Assembly (NCBI RefSeq): GCF_027409185.1 | Contig: NC_084464.1 | Span: 46,289,095-46,353,094 of the forward strand | DNA from: Cynocephalus volans | Taxonomy: Eukaryota > Chordata > Mammalia > Dermoptera > Cynocephalidae | Direction: 5' to 3' | DNA length: 64,000 bases | In this document: in pieces, positions 37,801 through 43,900 of the stretch | Layout of the letters: each line of letters begins with the position of its first letter | Position numbering within the stretch: position 1 is the stretch's first letter | The notes under the pieces: model-generated | The model's database searches: none | What the model was told of the DNA's origin: nothing | The model's input: the letters and a program-made list of their open reading frames with translations, nothing else | Made by a program: the position numbers and the translations under genes

Positions 37801-40800
37801 TTTGCACCATTTTGTGATTTGCTTCTTTCATGTAACATGATATTCTTGGTTGTTGAGTTAGCTATATAATCGATTCATTTTCACCACTATAGAATATTCT
37901 AGTGTATAAATATATCACTTTTTGCTTTTAAAAACAGCATTATTAGGCCGAGCCCGTGGCACACTCGGGAGAGTGCGGCGCTGGGAGCGCAGCTGACGCT
38001 CCCGCCGCGGGTTCGGGTCCTACATGGGAGTGGCCGGTGCACTCACTGGCTGAGTGCCGGTCACGAAAAAAGACAAAAAAATTAAAAAAAAAAAATAATA
38101 ATAAATAAATAAATAAATAAAAAATAAAAACAGCATTGTTGAGGTATAATTTTAATAGTATAAAATTCACACATTTTAAGTGTACAGTTTGATAAATTTT
38201 AGTAAATTTACAGAGTTGTATAACCATCACCACAACCCTATTTTATTTTAGAGCATTTCCATCATTCCCAAAATATCCCTTGGACCCATTACCCTATTTA
38301 CTTCTTCAGTCTATTCTGAAAAGATATTTCGGTTGTTTCCAGTTTTGTTTTGTTTTTTGCTATTTCAAACAGAGTTGCTGTGAACATGCTTGTACATACC
38401 TTCTGGTATATATGTTTGAGAGTTTCTCCATGGTTATGTTCCTAAGTATATACTTTCTAGAGTTTTAGGATAGGTATAGCTTCAACTTTGATATGCCAAA
38501 TTGTTTTCCAAAATGGTTGTACCAATTTTTCAGTTCCATAATTATGAAAGTTGTTCCATATCTTGGCTACACCTGAGATTGTTCTTATGGAGTTTTAGAG
38601 AGATTAACATAGAGCCTGCTTGGCTTTATCAGCAAGAGAAGAGAAAACCAAGACTTAGAGAAAGGAAGAGCCATTCAAATTTAGTAGAGTTGAGGCTCCT
38701 ATGTTTTAAGAGCCTTGGCCATTAGCCCAGTGACTCAGATTCATAGGAAGGCCAGTTTTTTTGTTGGTCCTTTAACCTCTCTTACACCTTGAGAGGCACT
38801 ATAGCAAAGTAGCTAAGCCCATGGACTTTGTTGTTAGACTGCCTGGGTTCAAATCCTATCCTTGCTACTTACTTGTGTAACTTTGGGCAAGTTATTTTAA
38901 GTGACTTAGTTTATTCATCTATAAGGTGGGAATGATAATACTTTTGGCATAGGGTTGTTATGAGTATTAAAGATACATAAAGTGCCTAGAACAATCCCTA
39001 GTTATTAATTAATTAATGTTTTCCTTGTCCTTCTCAAAGGTACAAACTTTCAGGAATCCTCAACTTTGAAGACTGGCCACATGAGACCAGCTGTGGGCCT
39101 TCGCTTTGAGGTGGGACCTGGTGCAGCTGTTCATTCCCCGCTTGCCACACAAAATGGCTTCCTGCATTTTTTGCTTCGTGACTGTGACCTGGAGCTGCTC
39201 ACTTCAGTGCTCAATGGCCTGGGAGCCTTCTTGGAGGATGAGGAGATTCCAGTGATAGTCCCCATGCAGATTGAGCTCCTGAACTCCAGCATCACCTTAA
39301 AGGTGAAAGGAACCTTTGATTTTTGTCCTGGACTTTGTCAGGCAAGGAATTCTAGCAGTGACAGCTATTAACTTCTTCCTTTGTCACCATAAAACATCGT
39401 AAAGATCAAGTGAGGAAATGCATATTAGCATTCTCTGTCAGTGTTATAGTAGTATATAAATGTGTGTTGCTGTCAAAAAGACTTGGGTTCAAGTGAGGAG
39501 ACCTTGTCTCTAACCCTAACTGTGTTTGGCATGCAGCATTACCATGTACAAGCCATCATATTATCTTATCCTTAGTTTCACCATCTCTAGAATGGGAGAT
39601 CTTCAGTTATGCTTCTCATATAAGAATTTATGGAGAAACAATGGCATAAAACTGCTTCAGTCTTAATGGTGGAAGCATGGGTTGTATTACCTAAATTTGA
39701 CTGAGCTGGTTGGGTGCAGCATATGCTTTCCTTTTTTCCTGCAGGATGATATCCCCCCCATCTATCCAACGTCTCCAGGCCCTATCCCCATCACTCTAGC
39801 CATGGAGCATGTTGTGCTGAAGCGGAGTGATGATGGTGTATTCCACATAGGTGGTGAGTTGGACTTGTCAGCCTGCTGGCTTCTTGACCTTTTTTCTGCT
39901 ATAAGTGAAAAGGTAACAACTAGGAACTCTCTGGGTGTTGGCAGCAGTTTGTCACTTAGAACCTCTACTCTTTTTTTTTTTTTTTCCAGCTGCTGCTCAG
40001 GATAGATCGTCATCTGAAGTACCTAAAAGTGAGAAGAGGCAGCCCCCAAAAGAACAGGTGTTTCTAGTGTCCACAGGAGAGGTTCTTGGACAGCAGGTGA
40101 GGATCTAACTGAAGAGTACCTTCCTATATACCTTTAGAGGCTATAATTGTGCAAGCTGGTTAAACCTAGGAGGCTGAGAAGGTTGTGTGTGTTGTGTGCA
40201 GTTTGGTGGTTTGGGCTCCTGTCACCTAACAGCAGCTTCTAGAAGTGCTGACTAGAGGATGTAAGTTAGGAGCTGGAGGTGAATAGTTGCTGTCCCTGTA
40301 ACTGATGAACTCTGAAGAGGGAATTAGGCTCTTAGAAAAAAATTAGTTCAGTTCTCTTGATCGTTGACCTAACTTGTAGATTTATCTACTTGAATCCTTT
40401 CTCCCTATTCCCCTTACTGGCTGTTGTTGCAAGGTGGTTGTATTAGTCCATTTCTGTTGCTTATGACAAAATACTTGGAACTGGCTAATTTATAAGAAAA
40501 TGAAATTTATTGCTTACAGTTTCAGAGGTGGGAAGTCCAAAGTCCAGGGCACACATCTGGTGAGGGTCTTCTTTGGTGGTGGCTTTGCAGCAACACAGGG
40601 ATTTCACGTGACAGAAAATGGTGTAGAGAGAGTCTCTTTTCAAGTTCTCAGAACCTTGCCTCTGACCACCATTATTAATCCATTCACTACTGCACAGTCC
40701 ACAATCTAAGCACCTCTTCAAGGCCCCACCTTTCAATTAGCATAATAGGATTTCCCACCCTCAACAGTTACCATGGGTTTTTAAGCTTCATTGAGGTTGG

Positions 40801-40996
40801 CGAGGAGCAGCCAATCTGTAGCAATGGTTTTACTGTGTGTATTAATTGTGAACTACTCATTGTTCCTCAGGTGAAAGAACTGCCTACCCTACAAAAAGAA
40901 CTTATAGAAACCAAACAAGCATTGGCAAATGCCAACCAGGAAAAAGAAAAACTTCTTCAGGAGATTAGGAAATATAACCCCCTCTTTGAGCTCTGA
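4699..40996 (+). CDS. BLTP3A: BLTP3A (UHRF1BP1), coding exons 2-21, bridge-like lipid transfer protein
   Basis: Twenty coding exons are present and the initiator exon lies upstream of base 1. Their lengths sum to 4279 nt; with the 44 nt expected from human exon 1 the protein is 1440 residues, the human length. The family (VPS13/ATG2/BLTP) forms long hydrophobic-groove rods that move lipids between membranes at contact sites; BLTP3A is reported on late endosomes/lysosomes. The N-terminal region (from about residue 15) is the chorein-like start, the bulk forms repeating beta-groove modules, residues about 1025-1065 form an amphipathic repeat, and the last 40 residues form a predicted coiled coil ending in a Phe-Glu-Leu-type tail. 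Every junction is GT-AG and keeps phase, with no internal stop or frameshift, so the gene looks functional. Exon borders come from comparison with the human protein as I remember it. Confidence 0.96.
4963..5001 (+). CDS. BLTP3A: BLTP3A exon 3 (39-nt small exon)
   Basis: Thirteen residues ([13 protein letters not shown]) between the ctctttcag acceptor and a ttg|gtaatg donor. Only 101 bp separate it from exon 2. Phase 0 on both sides, so skipping would keep the frame. Confidence 0.94.
5073..5250 (+). mobile_element. CYN-type SINE, dimer
   Basis: Near-consensus dimer starting gccggcccgtggctcactcg and ending ccttaccggtcatcttt plus a 22-A tail. aaaagatagg before and aagataggga after suggest a short target-site duplication. 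Confidence 0.9.
5421..5525 (-). mobile_element. CYN-type SINE, hybrid monomer
   Basis: One tRNA-like unit: the head of dimer unit 1 (gggccggcccgtggctcact) fused to the tail of unit 2 (gtcaagggttaagatcccct). T-rich on + at its left end. Confidence 0.85.
5840..5965. repeat. L2/MIR-type fragment
   Basis: ttcattcattcagcaaacat, then ctaggcactgaaacacagag and agtaagacacagtctgt: the familiar 3'-end pattern of ancient L2-type repeats. Confidence 0.45.
6011..6102 (+). CDS. BLTP3A: BLTP3A exon 4
   Basis: Residues 83-113 ([14 protein letters not shown]...IALASGQ). Acceptor ttttag, donor cagag|gttagt; ends in phase 2 inside a Ser codon completed by exon 5. Confidence 0.95.
6165..6836 (-). repeat. Ancient interspersed repeat (L1M 3'-like, family unresolved)
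   Basis: Contains tttattatggaaattttcga, agcaaatccca, tccttaatatcatctaatac and ggtaagaatacttcc. The same family recurs at 30085-30310 and 30880-30975. Starts 60 bp inside intron 4. Confidence 0.45.
6849..7037 (-). mobile_element. CYN-type SINE, dimer with TSD
   Basis: Dimer on the minus strand with a (TTTA)n tail. ctcaggcctctttta occurs on both sides (6839-6853 and 7038-7052), a clean 15-bp target-site duplication. Confidence 0.88.
7053..7195 (-). mobile_element. LTR-like fragment (MaLR/MLT type)
   Basis: ccctcatgacctgatcacct, catcacattgggcattaggt and aatttggggggaagataaac resemble the LTR ends of mammalian MaLR elements. Family not resolved. Confidence 0.4.
7196..7530 (-). mobile_element. 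L1M 3' fragment
   Basis: taatattccattgtatggct and gttattgtgaataatgctgc are L1 3' UTR complement phrases. A short old tRNA-type SINE remnant (7240-7305, ctggccagtacagggatctg) interrupts it. Confidence 0.65.
7990..8177 (-). mobile_element. CYN-type SINE, dimer
   Basis: Minus-strand dimer with TTTA-rich tail, aaaagatgactggtaagggg at the tail side and gagccatgggctggcccta at the head. Confidence 0.87.
8400..8452 (-). mobile_element. SINE fragment, old tRNA-Ile monomer type
   Basis: ttggcagctggctggtatgg and ggatccaaacccttgacctt match the tail half of the monomeric type; the head is missing. Confidence 0.65.
8546..8709 (-). mobile_element. CYN-type SINE, GC-hairpin subtype
   Basis: The complement starts gggccgagcccgtggcgcac and has a GC-rich insertion (gggagcg ... 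cgctccc type) where the anticodon arm should be. The second unit is cut short at tgagtgccggtcacg, followed by A-rich sequence. Confidence 0.85.
8735..8840 (+). mobile_element. SINE, old tRNA-Ile monomer
   Basis: ttagcttagttggttagagc is a clear A-box region and tttggatcccc a B-box-like block, ending tggccagctgcc plus A-rich tail. Closest to a plain tRNA-Ile. Confidence 0.8.
9440..11330 (-). mobile_element. L1M 3' region remnants
   Basis: Complement L1 phrases: gatatttggattatttccag, agctttattgagatacaatt, ggacatttgggttgtttcca, tttgagagtcatccatgttg-type. Interrupted by the SINE at 9606-9784; at least two old copies. Confidence 0.6.
9606..9784 (-). mobile_element. CYN-type SINE, dimer
   Basis: Minus-strand dimer inside an L1M remnant, T-rich at left, gagccacgggctggccca at right. 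Confidence 0.87.
11566..11660 (-). mobile_element. SINE, old tRNA-Ile monomer
   Basis: ggtggctggccggtacaaga, accttggtgttatcagcacc and gagctaaccagctagccct: monomer complement. Confidence 0.78.
11862..12031 (+). mobile_element. CYN-type SINE, dimer
   Basis: Starts gtgcccgtggctcacttggg and ends ttaccggtcatcttt plus a 13-A tail, 187 bp upstream of exon 5. Confidence 0.88.
12218..12407 (+). CDS. BLTP3A: BLTP3A exon 5
   Basis: Residues 113-176 ([20 protein letters not shown]...). Acceptor gttgtag, donor gagag|gtgaca. It contains the alternating hydrophobic beta-strand pattern typical of the groove modules. Confidence 0.96.
12703..12843 (+). CDS. BLTP3A: BLTP3A exon 6
   Basis: Residues 177-223 ([20 protein letters not shown]...). 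Acceptor ccttctag after a pyrimidine tract, donor agaaga|gtgagt. Phase 0 at both ends. Confidence 0.96.
13267..13437 (+). CDS. BLTP3A: BLTP3A exon 7
   Basis: Residues 224-280 ([20 protein letters not shown]...). Acceptor cccctcag, donor gtacag|gttaga. Phase 0 at both ends, encoding a helix-rich stretch. Confidence 0.96.
13600..13790. repeat. L2/MIR-like fragment
   Basis: tctaatgtgttagatataca, gccattggagaggaaaa and aaacaagttattacaatatg resemble ancient L2-type 3' ends. Similar text recurs near 20045-20180. Confidence 0.4.
14115..14307 (+). CDS. BLTP3A: BLTP3A exon 8
   Basis: Residues 281-345. It contains an Asn/Ser-rich low-complexity linker coded by AGC/AGT repeats near 14176-14200, then [20 protein letters not shown]. 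Donor gtcag|gtaccc; the following Gly codon is split. Confidence 0.95.
14545..14690 (+). mobile_element. hAT (MER5-like) remnant
   Basis: cccagaccccactaaatcag and gcaatgctgatacttgtcag followed by gagaatcactgg resemble MER5-type hAT-Charlie elements; diverged and interrupted by a T tract. Confidence 0.4.
14860..15045 (+). repeat. MIR
   Basis: gagctgtgtgagttaacctt, acttctttgagcttccacat and aggctcaaatgagataataa follow the MIR consensus order. Confidence 0.6.
15469..15505 (+). repeat. (TTTTG)n microsatellite
   Basis: Seven near-perfect TTTTG units in BLTP3A intron 8. Confidence 0.9.
15886..16458. mobile_element. hAT-type DNA transposon remnants with nested SINE
   Basis: gttctgtccaataaagtagc and cacatgtgactattgggcac at the left and gttattttggacagtgctgc at the right are hAT-Charlie nonautonomous signatures (MER3-like). 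A dimer SINE sits at 16051-16221. Confidence 0.6.
16051..16221 (-). mobile_element. CYN-type SINE, dimer with TSD
   Basis: Minus-strand near-consensus dimer. ttgattacactttttt is present on both sides (from 16043 and from 16222), giving a clear target-site duplication inside the hAT element. Confidence 0.9.
16459..17046. other. BLTP3A intron 8 segment, no feature seen
   Basis: Unique-looking intron sequence without a recognisable repeat or open frame of interest. Confidence 0.4.
17047..17060. repeat. Target-site duplication, left copy
   Basis: tgaaaattggcttt, repeated exactly at 18622-18635. The pair brackets all three retro-sequences. Confidence 0.75.
17068..17797 (-). pseudogene. UBE2C: UBE2C processed pseudogene
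   Basis: On the minus strand an intronless copy of the ubiquitin-conjugating enzyme UBE2C runs from about codon 4 to the stop and through the 3' UTR. Readable stretches include [30 protein letters not shown] and [20 protein letters not shown]-like text, and the active-site NICLDIL segment near 17448-17470. At least two nonsense changes (in the KWVG and TVKFL regions) and a changed HPN motif show it is dead. An ATTAAA signal (17092-17097) precedes the A tract at 17058-17067. The 5' end stops abruptly inside the coding sequence against the A tract of the next component. Confidence 0.88.
17798..18375 (-). pseudogene. Unidentified processed transcript, middle part of a chimeric retrocopy
   Basis: On the minus strand this block ends in a 12-A tract (17798-17809) preceded by AATAAA at 17827-17832, the spacing expected of a poly(A) tail. 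It carries a 94-codon open frame (18413-18129) with text such as [21 protein letters not shown] do not recognise the source gene. It abuts the UBE2C copy directly. Confidence 0.6.
18376..18621 (-). mobile_element. L1M 3' end, outer part of the chimeric retrocopy
   Basis: The complement reads as an L1 3' UTR (tatgaattatatctcaataa, then agctgttt) with AATAAA at 18394-18399 and an A-rich end at 18376-18387. It stops exactly at the direct repeat beginning 18622. Confidence 0.7.
18622..18635. repeat. Target-site duplication, right copy
   Basis: tgaaaattggcttt, identical to 17047-17060, beginning where the L1 homology stops. Confidence 0.75.
19118..19175 (-). mobile_element. SINE fragment, old monomer type
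   Basis: tttggcagctggctggtatg and gatctgaaccctgaccttgt; truncated. Confidence 0.65.
19176..19596. other. AT-rich BLTP3A intron 8 segment
   Basis: Very AT-rich sequence with no recognisable gene or repeat boundary. Confidence 0.4.
19597..19772 (+). mobile_element. CYN-type SINE, intermediate dimer
   Basis: Unit 1 has the GC-rich hairpin arm (ctgggagtgcagcggcgctc), but unit 2 is the full standard unit ending ccccttaccggtcac. It links the standard dimers to the hairpin subtype. Confidence 0.85.
20045..20210. repeat. L2/MIR-like fragment
   Basis: ttattgagcatttactactt and ctttatgctagatacactag are ancient-repeat phrases; diverged. Confidence 0.4.
20850..20936 (+). CDS. BLTP3A: BLTP3A exon 9
   Basis: Residues 345-374 ([20 protein letters not shown]...). 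Acceptor ttttatag, donor gggcag|gttagg. It follows a 6.5-kb intron that holds the chimeric retrocopy. Confidence 0.95.
21468..21638 (+). CDS. BLTP3A: BLTP3A exon 10
   Basis: Residues 374-431 ([20 protein letters not shown]...). Acceptor ttgcacag, donor aagcag|gtgggt. Phase 1 in and out. Confidence 0.95.
21871..22045 (-). mobile_element. CYN-type SINE, dimer
   Basis: Minus-strand dimer with T tract at left and agccacgggctggcccag at right; aggaaaataca before and agaaaataca after suggest a short TSD. Confidence 0.87.
22206..22345 (+). CDS. BLTP3A: BLTP3A exon 11
   Basis: Residues 431-477. A basic, Ser/Pro-rich loop ([14 protein letters not shown]...) is followed by a conserved strand, [14 protein letters not shown]. 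Acceptor ttattcag, donor catcag|gtgagc. Confidence 0.95.
22738..22879 (+). CDS. BLTP3A: BLTP3A exon 12
   Basis: Residues 478-525 ([20 protein letters not shown]..., ending in [10 protein letters not shown]). Acceptor tgcttag, donor ttccag|gtaagc. Confidence 0.95.
23132..23325 (+). CDS. BLTP3A: BLTP3A exon 13
   Basis: Residues 525-589 ([20 protein letters not shown]...). Acceptor cctttccag, donor ttgaag|gtaggg. The following intron is only 200 bp. Confidence 0.96.
23526..24973 (+). CDS. BLTP3A: BLTP3A exon 14 (1448-nt central exon)
   Basis: Residues 590-1072. It begins [17 protein letters not shown]. It carries groove strands ([20 protein letters not shown]), a Ser/Glu/Asp-rich acidic linker around residues 900-980, and a run of 11-residue amphipathic repeats near residues 1025-1065. 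Acceptor ttctgaag, donor tccaa|gtgagt, phase 2. The whole exon is open with no stop. Confidence 0.97.
25225..25480 (-). repeat. MIR/L2 fragments
   Basis: gaagaaactgaggctttaga and ttcattcaataaatattttt followed by gagcccttactgtgtgctaa; two adjoining ancient repeats. Confidence 0.5.
25785..26000 (-). repeat. MIR
   Basis: Long MIR complement: caacatttattgagtgctct, cccattttacagatgaggaa, actgaggctcagagaggtaa, agcctggacttctaatcacc. Confidence 0.75.
26340..26960 (-). mobile_element. L1ME-like 3' remnant with AT microsatellite
   Basis: attataaaaatgatttgtgc and aagaagaaaatataaaaatc, then tatatatataatatatatat near 26500, and later gtgaacattactttgtgct. A related remnant is at 61660-62110. Confidence 0.5.
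27270..27463 (-). mobile_element. MER5A hAT-Charlie element
   Basis: Nearly complete: gtgtgcatcagagtcaccca, gggcttgttaaaacagattg, gagaatttgcatttctagg, and ending accacactttgagaacactg, the MER5A terminus. Confidence 0.8.
27815..27910 (+). repeat. MIR fragment
   Basis: gtcagtttctccatctgtaa followed by aatgggagggtaggattga. Confidence 0.55.
27920..28390 (+). repeat. L2 LINE 3' end
   Basis: Order of phrases follows L2: tccgcatagaatgccctctt, gggaccacttcaaatgccat, aattctttgaggacagggga, then a cagtaaatacttgtgaagtg end. Confidence 0.65.
28686..28882 (+). CDS. BLTP3A: BLTP3A exon 15
   Basis: Residues 1072-1138 ([20 protein letters not shown]..., then [16 protein letters not shown]). Acceptor ttaaacag, donor gagtctg|gtatgt. 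Ser/Asp-rich, probably a disordered phospho-linker. Confidence 0.95.
28883..29404. other. BLTP3A intron 15 segment, no feature seen
   Basis: No recognisable gene or repeat apart from a T tract at 29209-29223. Confidence 0.4.
29405..30010 (-). mobile_element. L1MA/L1PB-type 3' fragment with nested SINE
   Basis: ttattgggtattgacaaatt, caaagtgatgctatgatata, ccacatatgagtgagaacat and gtcctccaggttcatccata are L1 3' UTR complement phrases. A plus-strand monomer SINE sits at 29827-29937. Confidence 0.7.
29827..29937 (+). mobile_element. SINE, old tRNA-Ile monomer
   Basis: ctggccagtcagctcagttg and gttagagcctggtgttatat keep the tRNA-Ile D-arm; ends gctagctgccaaaacaaaca. The L1 text resumes after it. 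Confidence 0.82.
30085..30975 (-). mobile_element. Ancient repeat plus L1M 3' end, interrupted
   Basis: 30085-30310 and 30880-30975 belong to the family at 6165-6836 (atggaaaatttcaaatatgt; ccagttgtctcatgaatgtc). 30315-30750 is an L1M 3' end inserted in it, with a monomer SINE on its right edge. Confidence 0.55.
30751..30857 (-). mobile_element. SINE, old tRNA-Ile monomer
   Basis: ggcatctggctggtccaggg, ggatcttggtgttatagtac and gagctgaactggccaaccct. Confidence 0.78.
31075..31229 (+). CDS. BLTP3A: BLTP3A exon 16
   Basis: Residues 1138-1189, a Ser/Pro/Gly-rich linker ending [11 protein letters not shown]. Acceptor catgcag, donor caccag|gtctgc, a weaker donor than its neighbours. Only 87 bp separate it from exon 17. 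Confidence 0.93.
31230..31316 (+). other. BLTP3A: BLTP3A intron 16, 87 nt, in frame and stop-free
   Basis: Bounded by gtctgc and gaacag. Reading straight through from exon 16 gives 29 sense codons and rejoins exon 17 in frame. Confidence 0.85.
31317..31467 (+). CDS. BLTP3A: BLTP3A exon 17
   Basis: Residues 1190-1240 ([20 protein letters not shown]...). Acceptor ttgaacag, donor tgcccag|gtgagg. Groove-type beta strands resume here. Confidence 0.95.
31468..32667. other. BLTP3A intron 17 start, no element recognised
   Basis: Mostly unique sequence; open frames here are short and unsupported. Confidence 0.4.
32668..32822 (+). mobile_element. CYN-type SINE, GC-hairpin subtype
   Basis: gggctgagcccgtggcgcac, then the gggagcg/cgctccc hairpin arm, ggttcggatcc, and a shortened unit 2 ending ctgagtgcccgtcatg, with an (AAATA)n tail. 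Confidence 0.88.
33447..33544 (+). mobile_element. CYN-type SINE, hybrid monomer
   Basis: Head gggccagcctgtggctcact fused to tail gtcaagggttaagatcccct with an A tail. agagagaaatag before and gggagaaatagg after suggest a TSD inside the MaLR internal region. Confidence 0.85.
34419..34587 (+). mobile_element. CYN-type SINE, dimer
   Basis: Dimer with tail leading into a CA/CT microsatellite; tctggcag before and ctctggctt after fit insertion into the MaLR internal region. Confidence 0.87.
34586..34621 (+). repeat. (CA)n(CT)n microsatellite
   Basis: acacacac run of about 10 units followed by about 7 TC units, grown from a SINE tail. Confidence 0.9.
34899..37062 (-). mobile_element. Internally deleted L1 (5' UTR + ORF2 scrap + 3' UTR) with 16-bp TSD
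   Basis: Direct repeats tactgtccatatttct at 34883-34898 and 37063-37078 bracket it. Minus-strand order: a GC-rich 5' UTR-like region (about 37062-35250), a short L1 ORF2 endonuclease-domain stretch ([19 protein letters not shown], near 35190-35120), then an L1 3' UTR ending in an A tract. ORF1 and nearly all of ORF2 are absent. It cannot encode an active element. Confidence 0.72.
36748..36972 (-). mobile_element. Young 5'-truncated L1 3' end with TSD, nested
   Basis: ctgtcgttgcttttta occurs at 36733-36748 and again at 36973-36988. The complement is an L1 3' UTR with a G-rich polypurine tract and an A-rich tail (T tract 36798-36814). Confidence 0.75.
37765..38560 (-). mobile_element. L1M 3' fragments with nested SINE
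   Basis: aaatggaatcgtagtttgca, tgtaacatgatattcttggt, then after the SINE ttgaggtataattttaatag and tataaccatcaccacaaccc. Confidence 0.65.
37947..38123 (+). mobile_element. CYN-type SINE, GC-hairpin subtype with TSD
   Basis: ggccgagcccgtggcacact, GC-hairpin arm, unit 2 ending gtgccggtcacgaaaaaaga, (AATA)n tail. aaaacagcatt flanks both sides (37932 and 38126). Confidence 0.9.
38805..39015 (+). repeat. MIR
   Basis: Nearly full MIR: gactgcctgggttcaaatcc, gggcaagttattttaagtga, agggttgttatgagtattaa, just upstream of exon 18. Confidence 0.78.
39040..39302 (+). CDS. BLTP3A: BLTP3A exon 18
   Basis: Residues 1240-1327 ([20 protein letters not shown]...). Acceptor ctcaaag, donor ttaaag|gtgaaa. It is preceded by a 7.6-kb intron filled by an endogenous retroviral element and L1 insertions. 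Confidence 0.95.
39745..39853 (+). CDS. BLTP3A: BLTP3A exon 19
   Basis: Residues 1328-1364 ([20 protein letters not shown]...). Acceptor cctgcag. The donor used is ataggtg|gtgagt, inferred from the human-like Ile-Gly-Ala-Ala-Ala join. A second in-frame GT lies 3 nt upstream. Confidence 0.93.
39990..40096 (+). CDS. BLTP3A: BLTP3A exon 20
   Basis: Residues 1364-1399 ([20 protein letters not shown]..., ending LGQQ). Acceptor tttttccag after a long T tract, donor cagcag|gtgagg. Lys/Glu-rich. Confidence 0.94.
40438..40765 (-). mobile_element. Solo LTR of the MaLR-like family
   Basis: tattagtccatttctgttgc, ggctaatttataagaaaatg and caaggccccacctttcaatt match the LTRs of the 33-37.7 kb provirus. 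Lies in the last intron. Confidence 0.65.
40871..40996 (+). CDS. BLTP3A: BLTP3A exon 21 with stop codon
   Basis: Residues 1400-1440 and TGA at 40994-40996. It encodes a continuous heptad-like helix ([20 protein letters not shown]...) ending NPLFEL, a predicted C-terminal coiled coil. Acceptor cctcag. Confidence 0.96.
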   Translation: MKELPTLQKELIETKQALANANQEKEKLLQEIRKYNPLFEL

Positions 40997-43900
40997 TAGC
41001 AGTGGCTCAGCCATCTGTGCCAAGGAGAGAGATCACCAGCAACAGCACCACCTAGGGCAGAAGGCACCGTCCAGTGGTTGAATAAGTCTGCTAAGGATGC
41101 CAGAGGGACTGGGTAATACTCAATTCACTCCTTGCAGGTGTGCTTTTTACTAGCTGTTTTAACTTGCATGAGGACAGGGCAAAACATGACCATATCCCAG
41201 GAGATTGTGCATGGCTCAAGCATTATATCTTGCCTGGATAAAGCCTTTTAGCATACTAGGTGGCATCTTTTTCAACCCTGTAGGGCCATTTCACCTCCTG
41301 GGTTCATGGCAAAGATACTCGCTTCCTTCACAGCCTGTGTGAACAAGCAAAAGTGCCCACCTCCTCAGTTATCCACAGAGCCACCAAAGATTCCATGTCC
41401 CAAAGCTTCCTGTAGCAGACTTGAAAAGTCCTTGTCCTGAGTTTTGGCTGTGGTAGAGGAGTGGAGCAGGAAATAGCCCAGCAAGGGGGGCAGGGGCAGG
41501 AGAGGCACAGGAATAAGGGAGACCTGGAGTCTGCCTTTTTTGGAAAGGAAGCCAAGCTCTTATCATCTCAGCCGATATAACAATCAGATTTTTCAGGTTA
41601 AGCTTCCTTTCTGTTACATTGTCATTATTGCAATGCTGTGGTAGAAAGTAAACAACAGCAGCGATTCAGCCATATCGTCTTTCCCCTCCATAATACAATT
41701 TATTTGAAATTTAAATCAAGAAAATAGTATTCACCCTGAACTAGGTTGAAGGCATGATGTGGTAGGGATCAATAGGGGAGCTAGATTTTGAGCCCCCTAT
41801 TGCCTTCCTAGAGTCGTGCCCCTCTTCCACAGCTGTACCAGAGAAGTCATTTCCTCTGTCTCCCTGGTGTCCCTGGCACAGCTGCTTTTCCAGCACTGTG
41901 ACTTTCTACCGTGGTGTCCTCAGCATTTGATGTTTGGGAGCTGAAAATGTGTTTTAAACTTTAACATCTCAGCCTATTTCTTCTCACCCCCCTCTATCAC
42001 TGTGGCTTTTAAAAATCATATAATTTCGACTTAAGTAAAAAAAAATCACAAAAACCCTTCAATCTAGCTAGGTTTTGCCTCCTGCCCTATTAAAAAGTTG
42101 TTTTCCTCCTCTTTCTTTCCTAATTGTTCTCCAACACTCCTTCCTTCATCCATATTGCTCTGTGATACAATTCAAGTTGTGTCGATTGGACAGAAGTTCA
42201 TCAGCTAACTCACCTTGACTTGGCAGTATGTTAAAATAGTGATTTAGTGATGTCACTAAAGTTATAATCATACATGACCTACTGAAGGAAAGATAAAATG
42301 GTTTCTTTTATGGGAAACCATGCTTGACTTGTATACTCTAGTTTTGGGAGGATAAAAAGAAACATGTATTCATGAAGGAACAAAATATGATTTGTTCAAA
42401 TTTTTAAGGACTTTTGTTAAGGTTCTTCACTAAGGCAATTCTTAACACCAGTTACTATGGTATTGTGGGAATTTGTCATGTCTAGGAAACAGCTTTGTGG
42501 AGAGAAATGTTAACAGGGAAAGTTTCCTAAGGGTGGACGCTCGGTTCAGCCTTACTTAAGATTTTTATAAATGACCCGAGAGTAGGATTTTACACTGAAA
42601 TCAAATGTTACTACTTCCAGGCAGTGAAAGGTAGACCAGAAGACATTAAAAAAAACCCCACAAAACCACAGAAGGGTCACAAGAAGCAGGGCTGTGAATA
42701 CTCAGAAAAATGATAGGTAAGGTTCAGCAGAGTAGTGTAAGGAATGTATTTATAGACGAGTTATCAACTGATATGGCAGTGAGCTGTGGAAAGAACTCAG
42801 GAAAGAAACCAAAGGGTTGTTGAGAGGGAGGAGGGATCAATGTGCTGGTGTGGTCAGAATCCTGACCTCTAGGCATCATCAGGAAGGACGTTTGGAGGCG
42901 ACAGAGAACACCTCATATAAAACCGTGGTTATGTCTTAATCAAATTGTCTTTGCATTTCTAGTGACCTTATTTACAAAATATATGGTAAAGGGAGGACAG
43001 GTCCAGAGAACAGCAAAAATTATCAAGGGGTGGAGGTACACATTTTTATATGAGGACACATCTTTAAAATGTAGACTCTGTTCTACAAAGAGGAAAGCTG
43101 AGGTGTGTGTGATTAAATATCCAGTCAAGAGCAAGGACGTGGTCCTGAAATACTAGCTTTAGGGCTTTCCCTCATGGCCTTAAGTAAAAGAAAGCAGTTC
43201 TAAAGCAAATCAGAAACTTAAGGACCTTGCTGTCCAAAAAGTCATGCTGGCAGAAACTATACATGGGTGCAGAAGGTTTAAGAGTAATCTTTGTATAATG
43301 GCCTTTCAAAAGGAAAATCAGGGCTACTTGGTGGTATGTAAGTGAGAAGGTAACTGTATCCCTCCACAAACTGCCCCCTTAGTCGTTCTTTTAAAGGCAC
43401 AATGTTGAACTGAATAGATCACTGGCCCTTTTAAGTATGACATTTCTAATGTTCTTTGAGTAGGGAGATGGAAATCCAATAGCTGGAAAATAGAATTATT
43501 CAACCTTAGGATCACCTGAATTGGCTTAAAATCACATTGTGATTCTCTTCCCTCCCCCATCTCCCCCGCTCACCATATCCCTCTGGCATCCTTCCATGCA
43601 GAGTAAATGTCTAATAGGCATTGCATGTTATACCTTTACCTTAAGCTTTTGCTTGGGGGGAGGCAGTAGAAAACACATCTGGCAGGCACCGGGGCTAACC
43701 CCTTAATGGCCAGTGAGGTTTCTAGGTTCTCTGAAGTAATCTGAAGCATTTGTCCATGTGACAAGTGGAGTCCTAGAATTTCTGACTTTGCTTATGTAGC
43801 AGCTTTGGCCATTGTGTCTTGAAATCCTCCTTCAGGAAACATGGGTAGGGGTCATTATCCCATGGAATTTTAGTAAAAACCATCTTGTATAATTTCATAC

